Source: Tuwongella immobilis
GTDB lineage: Bacteria; Planctomycetota; Planctomycetia; Gemmatales; Gemmataceae
Assembly (NCBI RefSeq): GCF_901538355.1
Contig: NZ_LR593887.1
Span: 4,316,920-4,380,919, forward strand
Length of the DNA stretch: 64,000 nucleotides
Direction of reading: 5' to 3'
Below, in pieces: positions 17,020 to 25,060 of the stretch. The notes beneath the pieces are model-generated. The model did not search any database. It worked only from the letters and a program-made list of their open reading frames with translations, and was not told the DNA's origin. The translations under genes and the position numbers were made by a program. Each line of letters begins with the position of its first letter. Within the stretch, counting starts at the first letter, position 1.

Positions 17020-17158
17020 GGATGTTTAGCTCAGTCTGGTAGAGCGGCGGGCATCATTTGCCTGCGTCTTTGCGGCCTACTCTGTGACGACCTTGTAGGT
17101 GCGGCAATAACGCGATGCGACGGCTTCGCGTGCGAAGGTTCAAATCCTTCAACATCCA
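17020..17158 (+). tRNA. tRNA-like element, anticodon CAU, with about 68-base insertion before the T arm
   Basis: Acceptor GGATGTT pairs with AACATCC (7 bp), discriminator A. The D arm GCTC-AGTCTGGTA-GAGC is canonical. The anticodon arm GCGGGC/GCCTGC (one G-U) has a 7-base loop ATCATTT, giving CAU with a proper U33 but an unusual U37. The T arm GAAGG-TTCAAAT-CCTTC is perfect. Between anticodon and T arms lie about 68 bases (17066-17133) with their own hairpins (CCTAC/GTAGG, ACGCGA/TCGCGT). That is far longer than any normal variable arm, so it is an insertion or a specialised tRNA-like RNA. Confidence 0.5.
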
Positions 17159-17160
17159 AT

Positions 17161-17249
17161 CCACACGACGCAAACGGCTTGCCGACGCGACACCTAGAAC
17201 CGGATCGCGGCGTAATCAGAGATACCGAGTTCGACTCTCGGCGGGTGGA
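17161..17249 (+). tRNA. Possible degenerate tRNA-like element following the CAU element
   Basis: CCACACG can pair with CGGGTGG with one A/G mismatch. The T arm CCGAG-TTCGACT-CTCGG is perfect, and GCAA/TTGC gives a D-arm-like stem with a 5-base loop. The central stem CGCGA/TCGCG encloses a 14-base loop instead of 7. It begins two bases after the previous element, as in a tRNA array. Likely decayed or atypical. Confidence 0.3.
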
Positions 17250-17293
17250 ATCCGCAATTTCGCGGTGGGAGAAACGACCATGGAGATTGCCGC

Positions 17294-18124
17294 GTGAAAC
17301 GATCGCTGATGATTGCCCGATTTCCGGGTGGAGATGTCGAGCATCCCGATTGCGTCGATTGGCTGTTGCAGGCGTATGCCTGGGCCAAAGATGAACCGAC
17401 GATTTCGGAAATCGGGCTGTGGCGGATGAATGACACGCCGGTGAGCATGAGCCGAAACGCGGCCATCGCCACCGCCCAGCACAAGCATTTTGACTATGTG
17501 CTGATGGTCGATTCCGACATGGCCCCGGATTGCGAACCGGGTGGCAAACCGTTCTTGCCCACCGCGTGGCAATTCGCGTTAGCGCACGATGGCCCCTGTT
17601 TGGTCGGTGCCCCGTATTGTTCCGGGCCACCGATCGAGAAAGCGTTGGCCTATCGCTGGAACGCAGAGCCCAACGGCACGCCGCGCCTGGAGGAATACTC
17701 CCGCGAGGAAGCGGCCCAGCGAACCGGCATCGAGCGAGTCGCCGCGCTAGCCACCGGACTCATGCTCATCGATATGCGGGCGATCGCCAAACTGACGCCG
17801 CCTTACTTCCACTACGAGTTCACCGACTCGCGCCAGGTGCGAAAAGCCAGCACCGAGGACATCGTTTTCACGCGGGATTTGTCAATTGCTGGCGTGCCCT
17901 TGTTCATCAATTGGGAATCTTGGGCAGGCCATTGGAAGGCGAAATTGGTCCGCAAACCGGAGGTGCTGCATGTCTCGGAAGCGCAAAGCCGATTGGCGAC
18001 GCTCCTGCGGACGCGGGAAGCCTCCAACGCACCGGAAGCGATTCCACCAGTCGCGCCAGTGGTGGCAGCGGATCCACCGGAGTCCACCGAACCGCAACTG
18101 AGTCTCCTGGACAGCGGAGATTGA
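17294..18124 (+). CDS. GT-A fold glycosyltransferase-like phage protein
   Basis: 276 residues from GTG 17294. MSRNAAIATAQHKHFDYVLMVDSDMAPD places a DSD (DxD-type) metal site near residue 75, followed by FLPTAWQFALAHDGPCLVGAPYCSGPP. This is a nucleotide-sugar-transferase core. Residues 240-276 are low-complexity (APVVAADPPESTEPQ). It could glycosylate virion or cell-surface components. It is one of three GT-like genes in the prophage. Confidence 0.65.
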   Translation: MKRSLMIARFPGGDVEHPDCVDWLLQAYAWAKDEPTISEIGLWRMNDTPVSMSRNAAIATAQHKHFDYVLMVDSDMAPDCEPGGKPFLPTAWQFALAHDGPCLVGAPYCSGPPIEKALAYRWNAEPNGTPRLEEYSREEAAQRTGIERVAALATGLMLIDMRAIAKLTPPYFHYEFTDSRQVRKASTEDIVFTRDLSIAGVPLFINWESWAGHWKAKLVRKPEVLHVSEAQSRLATLLRTREASNAPEAIPPVAPVVAADPPESTEPQLSLLDSGD

Positions 18125-18127
18125 CGA

Positions 18128-18838
18128 ATGGGGCTGATCTCGCTTGCGGAAGTGAAAACGCGACTCGGTGGCGGCGACACACTGGATGCCGAGGAGGACA
18201 AGCTCCTGGCATTGATTGAAGCCGCCAGCGCAGCTGTAGAGACGTTTTGCCACCGCAAATTCGAGTCAGCCAGCTACACCGAATACCTCGACGGCAATGG
18301 CCGCTCGGATTTGGTGCTCCGCAATCGCCCGGTGCTGAACATCGCCAGTGTGCGAATTGATCCCACCGGAGCCTATGGCGATGGCCCAAATGCGTTTCCG
18401 GCTGACACCGAATTGACCGGCGGGGTGGATTACGTCCTGCCCCGATCGGACAGCACGCATTCTCGATCGGGGCTGCTCAAGCGCATCGGCGGCAGCTTCG
18501 GCGGGTTTTTCAACTCGCCGTATGGTGGCCGTTCCTTCGGCCTAACGCCGATGCGGAGCGGTGCCACCTGGCCGCTGGGTGTGGGCAATATCCGGGTGGT
18601 GTACACCGCCGGCTATGGCGAAATTCCGGAGGACCTCAAACAAGCCGTTTTCACGCTGCTGGCCTGGATGCGCCGCAGCGGCCCACTGGGTGGCGCAACG
18701 CTGACGACGGAGACGCTGGGCGAATACTCGTACACCGTCGGCCAACTGACCAACGCGGCAACCTCGGCATTGTCCACCGTCGGTGAGATGGGGAGCGTGC
18801 GGCAGTTGCTGGCATCGTACAAGGAGTTCAACCTGTGA
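18128..18838 (+). CDS. Head-tail connector protein (gp6-like)
   Basis: 236 residues. N-terminal SLAEVKTRLG....DAEEDKLLALIEAASAAVETFCHRKFE and C-terminal VVYTAGYGEIPEDLKQAVFTLLAWM are typical of gp6-type adaptor proteins that form a ring below the portal. A glycine-rich insertion (GGSFGGFFNSPYGGRSFG) is a lineage-specific extra. Confidence 0.85.
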   Translation: MGLISLAEVKTRLGGGDTLDAEEDKLLALIEAASAAVETFCHRKFESASYTEYLDGNGRSDLVLRNRPVLNIASVRIDPTGAYGDGPNAFPADTELTGGVDYVLPRSDSTHSRSGLLKRIGGSFGGFFNSPYGGRSFGLTPMRSGATWPLGVGNIRVVYTAGYGEIPEDLKQAVFTLLAWMRRSGPLGGATLTTETLGEYSYTVGQLTNAATSALSTVGEMGSVRQLLASYKEFNL

Positions 18839-19176
18839 ATTTCAGTCATTTGCTGAACCAAACGATGACCCCGCAACGGCTGCAATCAACACGGGATGCC
18901 GCCGGCGGTGCAAGCCAAACCTGGACAAATTTGGGGCAAGCGATCCCCTGCCGAATCGAGGATGCCAGCAGCGACGTTGTCGAGCGGTTTGCCATGCAAT
19001 CGCTGACTGTGACGCATCGCATCTTTTCCCGATTCACGGGCCTGCTCGCCGGCGATCGAATCTCCGCCGAGGGGCGATTCTTCTTGGCGCACGCGATCCA
19101 AGTGCGACGGGCAATCGGTGCCATGAGCGAATTTACGGTCATCATCGCCGAGGAGGTGCGAAATGCGAACCCCTGA
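18835..19176 (+). CDS. Head-tail joining / head closure protein
   Basis: 113 residues, ATGA-like overlap with the connector gene. Small beta-barrel-type sequence (IPCRIEDASSDVVERFAMQSLTVTHRIF... GDRISAEGRFFLAHAI) matching the SPP1 gp16/HK97 gp7 type head-closure family in size, pattern and position. Confidence 0.7.
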   Translation: MNFSHLLNQTMTPQRLQSTRDAAGGASQTWTNLGQAIPCRIEDASSDVVERFAMQSLTVTHRIFSRFTGLLAGDRISAEGRFFLAHAIQVRRAIGAMSEFTVIIAEEVRNANP

Positions 19177-19549
19177 GCAAATCGCCGAGGAAGTCGAGCG
19201 GGCCGCCGGGCGTGGACTCACCGCCGCCGCCATCTTTCTCAGCGGGCGAATCAAGGAAGTCGTGTCGGTGCCCGCACCCCGCAAGCGCGTGAAGACCAAA
19301 CGCGGTGGCATTGCCTATCGAGCCGCCACTCCCGCGACTCCGGGAGCACCACCGCGCAAGCTGACCGGGCGATTGCGAGCAAGCATCGGCTACGAGGTGG
19401 CTGTCGATGGCAAGGTCGCCCGCGTGGGCACCAACATGATTTACGCTCGGCGGCTGATCGCCACCAATCATGATTTCTTGACCAACGTGTTGGCGTTGGA
19501 AGCACCGAATTTGGCTCAGATTGTGGGCGAAACGCTGGGGAATTCCTGA
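19163..19549 (+). CDS. HK97 gp10-like tail completion protein
   Basis: 128 residues, overlapping the previous gene by 14 bases. Basic N-terminus, then GAPPRKLTGRLRASIGYEVA..GKVARVGTNMIYARRL, the usual gp10 motif of a small alpha/beta protein that completes the head-tail joint. Confidence 0.75.
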   Translation: MRTPEQIAEEVERAAGRGLTAAAIFLSGRIKEVVSVPAPRKRVKTKRGGIAYRAATPATPGAPPRKLTGRLRASIGYEVAVDGKVARVGTNMIYARRLIATNHDFLTNVLALEAPNLAQIVGETLGNS

Positions 19550-19953
19550 TGGCAGCGACCTTCTTGCAAGCGGTGATCGAGCGACTGGACAGCGTGGCCG
19601 GCCTGCCGACGGTGTATCTCACGGAGGTGCCCGAGGATTCGCCGATGGTGCCATCTGCGGTCGTGATCCATCAGGGCGAAGTGCCCAGCTATCAGGTGCC
19701 GTGCGCCGCTCCGAGCATCGTCACCGGCAAGTTCCTGCTGCGATTTTTCAACCGATCCGCGGTGGATGTCGAGAGTTTGGCCCAGCGCGTGAAGCGTGCA
19801 TTTCTGGAGCCGCTTTCGGTCGGCATCGATGCCAACGTGCGCTGCTATCGAGAGCAATACACGGTCCAAGGGGTGCCCGACCGTGATCAGGAAGGCAAGC
19901 GGGTGTTCATGGCGGCGATGACGTATTCGGCGAAATTCAACGCGGAGGAATAA
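19549..19953 (+). CDS. Tail terminator protein
   Basis: 134 residues. The order after the gp10-like gene, the size and the alternating pattern (FLQAVIERLDSVAGLPTVYLTEV... GKFLLRFFNRSAVDVESLAQRVKRAF) fit the lambda gpU/SPP1 gp17 type tail terminator that caps the tail tube. Confidence 0.6.
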   Translation: MAATFLQAVIERLDSVAGLPTVYLTEVPEDSPMVPSAVVIHQGEVPSYQVPCAAPSIVTGKFLLRFFNRSAVDVESLAQRVKRAFLEPLSVGIDANVRCYREQYTVQGVPDRDQEGKRVFMAAMTYSAKFNAEE

Positions 19954-19955
19954 GC

Positions 19956-20477
19956 ATGGCACAGCGTATCACGGGCAAATTGCGAGTCATCGGCTCTTGG
20001 GATTTCAGCGATGACACGGCCCCCGGCGGCGTCACCGCCAACACGGGATCGATCGATCAGACGATTAACTTGACGGCTGGCACATCCGCCGGCCAAGTCA
20101 ATCGCGTGCTCGCCCGCGCGAACGGATTCACCATTGCAGCGGGTGGCAGCACCACCATCGATCTGGGCGGCACGCTCAAGGATTTCGTAGGCAACAGCAA
20201 CACCATCACCAAGGTGAAAATGGTGGTGTTGCAGCTTGATTCCGCGAATCTGGCTCGTTCCGTGCTGATTGGACCGCACACAACAAACGGATTTGATTCC
20301 TGGTTGGGAACCACGGATGGCAGCGTGCGGGTCAAAAAAGGCGGGATGTTCGCTCTTGGCTGCACCGATGCCGATGGATACTCGGCCAACTCGTCAACCG
20401 AAAACCTCTTGGCAATCACCAATGAGGACACCGTCAATCCGGCGATTTACAAGCTCATCATCGAGGGGGTGGGGTAA
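19956..20477 (+). CDS. Putative tail structural protein
   Basis: 173 residues, beta-rich and threonine/asparagine-rich (TANTGSIDQTINLTAGTSAGQVNRVL... STTIDLGGTLKDFVGNSNTITKVKMVVLQLD). No clear family. The ATG overlaps the next gene. It may be a minor tail or decoration protein. Confidence 0.55.
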   Translation: MAQRITGKLRVIGSWDFSDDTAPGGVTANTGSIDQTINLTAGTSAGQVNRVLARANGFTIAAGGSTTIDLGGTLKDFVGNSNTITKVKMVVLQLDSANLARSVLIGPHTTNGFDSWLGTTDGSVRVKKGGMFALGCTDADGYSANSSTENLLAITNEDTVNPAIYKLIIEGVG

Positions 20478-20857
20478 TGTCATTACAAGGCTACAACGGT
20501 GCGATTGCACTGGATGGCTCGGTGCTTTGCGTCAAGCGAGCCAACGCCAACGAGACGGTTGACGACCTCGATACCACCAGCACTTGCGCGGACACCGATT
20601 CGACTGGCTCGGCATACGAGACCCGCCTCAACGGCGTGAAGCGTCTCGAATTGACGATTGAGGCCGACTTTCCCACCGCCGGACAAGGCGATCCGCCGCT
20701 GGTCGATGCTGGTGGCAATATCGAAATCGTCATGGATGCTGGCTATCAAATCCAAGGCACATTCATGGCAATCGCCTTCACTTATTCGTTTGAAGTGAAG
20801 GGCTTGGTCAGTTACTCGGCCACGTTCAAATCCAACGGCATCTATATTGTGAGCTAA
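20477..20857 (+). CDS. Putative tail tube protein
   Basis: 126 residues (MSLQGYNGAIALDGSVLCVKRANANETVDDLDTTS). Position directly before the tail chaperone pair is the usual place of the major tail tube protein, and the size and beta content fit. Assigned mainly by context. Confidence 0.55.
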   Translation: MSLQGYNGAIALDGSVLCVKRANANETVDDLDTTSTCADTDSTGSAYETRLNGVKRLELTIEADFPTAGQGDPPLVDAGGNIEIVMDAGYQIQGTFMAIAFTYSFEVKGLVSYSATFKSNGIYIVS

Positions 20858-20860
20858 ACC

Positions 20861-21316
20861 ATGGGACAGACCTATCTTGCGGATGCGCTGGCGACCCCGG
20901 AGCAGATCGAATTCGAGGGTATTACTCTCGAATTTATGCCGTGGGATACGCTTGCCGTGATCGCCAATTTCGAGCGATTTGCGATTCGCCAGGCACTGGC
21001 CGAGGTGGACAAACTTCGGCCCGCGCCGGGATCGGATATCACGGATCATGCGCTATTTTCGCAGCTCAAGGACTCGGTTGAGTCCAAGATTGCTGCGGGA
21101 TATTTCCGCTATGGCAACGTCGGGTATTCGCAAGCACAGGCGTCCCCGCTCGGCATGGAAGAGTTGCTCTTTCAGTGCCTTCGCGTCAACCACCCGATCA
21201 TTGATCGGCAATTTGTCAAACGCATGATGGCCAGCGATCAGGCACCGGCCATCCTGGAAGCCTTGCAACGGATCAGCGTTGACCCAAACCGGGGCGCGGG
21301 AGCGAAACCCGCGTAA
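20861..21316 (+). CDS. Tail assembly chaperone, short product (gpG-like)
   Basis: 151 residues. Starts four bases after the tube gene and lies between tube and tape measure, as tail assembly chaperones do. The zero frame crosses a canonical slippery heptamer C_CCA_AAC at 21283-21289 and then terminates at 21314-21316. Ribosomes that slip by -1 continue into the 21289-21666 frame. The short product would bind the tape measure during tail assembly. Confidence 0.75.
   Translation: MGQTYLADALATPEQIEFEGITLEFMPWDTLAVIANFERFAIRQALAEVDKLRPAPGSDITDHALFSQLKDSVESKIAAGYFRYGNVGYSQAQASPLGMEELLFQCLRVNHPIIDRQFVKRMMASDQAPAILEALQRISVDPNRGAGAKPA
21283..21289 (+). promoter_or_regulatory. Programmed -1 ribosomal frameshift site (CCCAAAC)
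   Basis: The heptamer fits X_XXY_YYZ in the exact zero-frame register (codons GAC CCA AAC). The -1 frame has a TGA at 21280-21282 immediately upstream, so it opens only at the slip site. The -1 frame then runs open across the zero-frame stop to 21666. Confidence 0.85.
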
Positions 21317-21666
21317 ACGATCAGCCTGCTCCGTTCGAGGAAATCTATGCTGCTCTCGTCAATGAGCCGTTCCAATTGAGCAAACGCGATATTTTGCGAC
21401 TCACTTGGCGAGAGCTGCGAGATGTCTATTTCCGGCCAAAGAAAGATCAGATTCGGCGTCGGCCGCAAGAACCGGCGGTGATTCAGCAACGAAAACAGTG
21501 GCTCTCAATCGGCTATTACCGCTGCTTGTATGAGCCTGACACCGGGATTGTTCGGCACTTCACCGAGGCGGAATTGTTGGCCCAACTCGAAGCCGCCCAA
21601 GCGGCCAAGCGAGCGAAACAGCGAGACGCCAAGCGAAGAAACCGAACCAAGATCAACAAATCGTGA
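21289..21666 (+). CDS. Tail assembly chaperone, frameshift extension (gpT-like domain)
   Basis: Read after the -1 shift, this adds about 125 residues (PGRGSETR... FEEIYAALVNEPFQLSKRDILRLTWRELRDVYFRPKKDQ) to 143 residues of the short product, giving a fusion of about 268. The extension has the basic C-terminus and helical content of lambda gpT-type domains, which recruit tail tube subunits. A TTG at 21376 could be called as a start, but no ribosome site is evident and the open frame begins exactly at the slippery site. Confidence 0.75.
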   Translation, partial: PGRGSETRVNDQPAPFEEIYAALVNEPFQLSKRDILRLTWRELRDVYFRPKKDQIRRRPQEPAVIQQRKQWLSIGYYRCLYEPDTGIVRHFTEAELLAQLEAAQAAKRAKQRDAKRRNRTKINKS

Positions 21667-21674
21667 GGTGACGC

Positions 21675-24600
21675 ATGGATGAATTCCAACTCGGGTCGGC
21701 ATTCATCCAACTCGAAGTTCGCGGCGACATCGCTCAGGACCTCGAAAAACAGCGGCAGATCGCCGAAGCCAAGCAAAAGCAAATCGACGCCGTTGTCTAC
21801 GGCACACCCACGCAATCGCGGCAGCCTCCGCAACCGGGGGCCGCCGCTCCCACTCCCGCCGCCGCGCCGCAATTGGTCCGAGACGAAAATCGACTGCTTC
21901 AGGAACGCTATGTCCTGATGCAGAAGATCGCCGGGCTGACCACCACGGCGAGCAAGGTGGTCAATCCGTATTCGATTCTCCGCAGCGGCCAATCGCTCAT
22001 CAGCACCATCGAGCAAGCGCGGCAAAGCTATCTGGCCCAAGCCCGGCTGACGCAAGATCGACTCGCACAAGCGAGCCAGATCGCCCGCCCGCGCGTGATG
22101 CCGACCCCCAATCAGCCGACCGGCGAGCCGATCCCGACGCCATCGGTGCTGACCACCGCTCCGCCGGTGCAGGCAGCCACTGCGCCGAGTCGCATTCCGC
22201 CCACGCCCTCAACCGCCATTCCAACTCCCCCGGTTCAATCGGTGGCCCCCGCCACGCCGATCGTTCCGCCGATCGTCCCGCTTCCCACACCGGTGACATC
22301 GGCTCCAACGCCAGCCTCGGCACCGAGTGTGGTTGCGCCGCCCGCGACGCCATTGCCAACCTCAACGGCTGCAACGCAATCCATCATCGCGGCCATCGAA
22401 TCGACACGCGGGAACCGCCCGCCGGAACCGCCTGCGCCGCCCGCGTCGATGGTGCCGACATCGCCCACCCGCCCGCCTGCGCTGCCCACCGCGGTGGTGC
22501 CTCCTGCGATGCCCGCCCGCCTGCCTGCCCTCCCGCCCATGGTGCCTGCCCAGGTGCCTACGCCGGTGCCTGCCCGCTTGCCCATGGTGCCTGCCTCGTT
22601 GCCAATGGCCGTGCCGACGCCGGTGCCCGCGCCGATGCCTGCCCGCCTGCCTCCGAGCTCGGCACCCACGATGGGCAACACGCTCAGCGGAATTCAAACG
22701 CCGTTGCCGGTGAGCATTGTCGAGATCCGAGCACCGTTGCCTGCGAGTCTGCTCCAACGACCGCCCGCCGCCAATGCGAGCAGCCCAACGCAACCCAGCA
22801 ACCGCAATCCCCAATCGCTGCCACCAAGCGGCGAAACTCGAGCGCAACCGCAGGTGATGAAACCAGCGGTGCCGCCGTCTCCAGCTGCGCCGATGCCGCC
22901 AGCGATCAATCGCCCACCAGAGCCGATCGCCCCCGCGATTGTCGAGGCGATTGCCGCTTTGCCCAAGGTGAATCTACCCCCGCCAGCGAACACGAGCGCC
23001 GGTGAGAACCAAGGGAAATCCGGTGGCCGGAATGTGCCGACGGTGGCCAATCCCAATCCTCGAGCGCAACCGACGCCGACGATTCCCGCCAGCCTAACGG
23101 AGATGGTTCAGCCGCCGGGTGGCATGGCCATGGATGGGATGATCCGTGCCTGGTCCGATGCCCGCCGGGCTGAAGCGAAAGAGGACATCGCGTTTGCCAA
23201 GATGGAGACGCGACGATTGGCCGAGGCGATCCGCGCACCAATGCGAGATAGCACCGGTGAGATCAAGGCTACCCGCGCTGAGTTGGCCCGCAATCGGGCG
23301 ATGGAGATTGTCGAGCTGCAAAAGCAACTCCTGCGTCAAAAGCAGATGCTGCGAACGATGGACACGCCGCAGGTGCAAAAAGCCACCACCCAGCGCGAGG
23401 TGGTGCAACAACGGCTCCAGCAGACGAGTTCTCTGCAGCGCATCCGCGAGATGGAGACACAGGCCAAGGTGCTGCAATCGCCGGTAGGACGCAATGCCGC
23501 GACTGCCCAGGCGCTCGAGTTTCAGCAAGCGACGGTCTATAACCTCCAACGGCAGATCGTCTATCAGCAGCAATTGAACCGACTGATCGAATCGCCCGGC
23601 GGACGACAGGCGATTCGCGAGCAAGCCCGGCTGCAGGAAGAATTGGCTGCGGCTCAACGCCGGGGGAACAATGCTACCATCATCGCCGAGCAGGGGCGAT
23701 ATTTGGGCACACTCACGATCCTCAATAGCCGACTGGAAGCGTACCAGAACCGGCTCAAAGCAATTTCAGGACTGGGTGCGACGGCATTTGGGTCCGGGCT
23801 GAGTGCGATTGTTGGACTATCGCGATTGGCGAATCCAGCCGCGTATGAGCGATTCCAATATGCGTTTGCGGACTTGGGAGCCGTCATTGGCCGTGAATTG
23901 GTTCCATACTTGGAGAAACTGACCGCTGGCATTCGCTGGGTCGCCGATTCGTTCGTGCAGCTCGATCCCGCAACTCGCTCATTCATCGGGCGCGCCATCG
24001 TTATCGGCACGGTGATTGGTGGCCTGGTTATGGTTTTGCCGCTGTTGGCTGGTGGTCTTCGGTATGCGACGGTGGCAATGATCGCATTGCGTGCGGCCAT
24101 GACGCTCCTGAGTCGGAACCCCGTACTGGCGGTGACTGGTGCGGTGGTTTCACTTGGCGCTGCGTTCGTTGCTGCCGGGAAGAAAGTCGCCGAATGGGTG
24201 GGACTGACGAAGGGAGGCATGGACGAAGTGCAGAATAAGGCCAAGCAAACCGCGACACTCGACCAACTCTTGCAACCCAGCCTTGCCCCGGCCGATGAAC
24301 TCCAAGACCAGATCACACGCCAGGAGCGCATCGTTGCAGAAACCAAGAAACGGTTGGGCGAATTTCAAATTCCCTTGCCAGCGGGAGAACCGCCCAAAAA
24401 TAATCTGCTTCCCGGGCTGTTGCCGACCACGCCGCGAGTTGTCTCTCCGTTTGCGACCCCCGAGGTCAATCCGGCCAATCGCGTCCAGGTGTACGATCCC
24501 AGCAAGTCCAGTAAGTTGATCGGCTCCCCGGAATATGACTCGGTGGTTGCGGAGAGTCGGCAAGCAGAGCAGCGATTGGAGCAGCTCCAAGCCAAACTCC

Positions 24601-25058
24601 GAGAAATGGCCAAGAAAGATCCCACCTTGCTCAATCGCATGACGGGTCAACCCCAGGCCATGGAGATGTACCGCAATCAATACTATTCCCGATCGGCCAC
24701 CTATCGGGCCGGTGCGACCTTCGGCGATGGCTCCTCGTATGGGGCGGCCGGTCGCGACGCATCGTTTATGGGCGCGGAGCAGTTTTTGAAATCGATCCAG
24801 ATCGATGCCATGAAAGCGCCGATCACGTCCGACCAAATCGCCGAGCGAACCGCGGACAACACCGGCCGCATGGCCAATGACCTGAATGAAATCAAAGGGC
24901 TGTTGCGGCAGAACCTGAACCAATCGCCCACCGGCAGCCTGCGGCCCGCGCCAAGTTCGCCGACCGCTCCGAATTATCTGAATGATCCCAGCCGACCGCT
25001 TTCGGAGCGATTATCGCGAGGCACCATGGGCGAACCACGTGGCACGATCCCGGAGTGA
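21675..25058 (+). CDS. Tape measure protein
   Basis: 1127 residues, the longest phage gene, nine bases after the chaperone. Residues 50-480 are extraordinarily proline/alanine-rich (repeats such as PTPVPARLPMVPASLP). Residues 490-690 are Q/E/R-rich coiled coil. Residues 700-850 hold hydrophobic segments (RAIVIGTVIGGLVMVLPLLAGGL, PVLAVTGAVVSLGAAFVAAG) thought to insert in the host membrane during DNA entry. Length would correspond to a tail of moderate size, if the proline-rich part spans the tube. Confidence 0.85.
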   Translation: MDEFQLGSAFIQLEVRGDIAQDLEKQRQIAEAKQKQIDAVVYGTPTQSRQPPQPGAAAPTPAAAPQLVRDENRLLQERYVLMQKIAGLTTTASKVVNPYSILRSGQSLISTIEQARQSYLAQARLTQDRLAQASQIARPRVMPTPNQPTGEPIPTPSVLTTAPPVQAATAPSRIPPTPSTAIPTPPVQSVAPATPIVPPIVPLPTPVTSAPTPASAPSVVAPPATPLPTSTAATQSIIAAIESTRGNRPPEPPAPPASMVPTSPTRPPALPTAVVPPAMPARLPALPPMVPAQVPTPVPARLPMVPASLPMAVPTPVPAPMPARLPPSSAPTMGNTLSGIQTPLPVSIVEIRAPLPASLLQRPPAANASSPTQPSNRNPQSLPPSGETRAQPQVMKPAVPPSPAAPMPPAINRPPEPIAPAIVEAIAALPKVNLPPPANTSAGENQGKSGGRNVPTVANPNPRAQPTPTIPASLTEMVQPPGGMAMDGMIRAWSDARRAEAKEDIAFAKMETRRLAEAIRAPMRDSTGEIKATRAELARNRAMEIVELQKQLLRQKQMLRTMDTPQVQKATTQREVVQQRLQQTSSLQRIREMETQAKVLQSPVGRNAATAQALEFQQATVYNLQRQIVYQQQLNRLIESPGGRQAIREQARLQEELAAAQRRGNNATIIAEQGRYLGTLTILNSRLEAYQNRLKAISGLGATAFGSGLSAIVGLSRLANPAAYERFQYAFADLGAVIGRELVPYLEKLTAGIRWVADSFVQLDPATRSFIGRAIVIGTVIGGLVMVLPLLAGGLRYATVAMIALRAAMTLLSRNPVLAVTGAVVSLGAAFVAAGKKVAEWVGLTKGGMDEVQNKAKQTATLDQLLQPSLAPADELQDQITRQERIVAETKKRLGEFQIPLPAGEPPKNNLLPGLLPTTPRVVSPFATPEVNPANRVQVYDPSKSSKLIGSPEYDSVVAESRQAEQRLEQLQAKLREMAKKDPTLLNRMTGQPQAMEMYRNQYYSRSATYRAGATFGDGSSYGAAGRDASFMGAEQFLKSIQIDAMKAPITSDQIAERTADNTGRMANDLNEIKGLLRQNLNQSPTGSLRPAPSSPTAPNYLNDPSRPLSERLSRGTMGEPRGTIPE

Positions 25059-25060
25059 GT

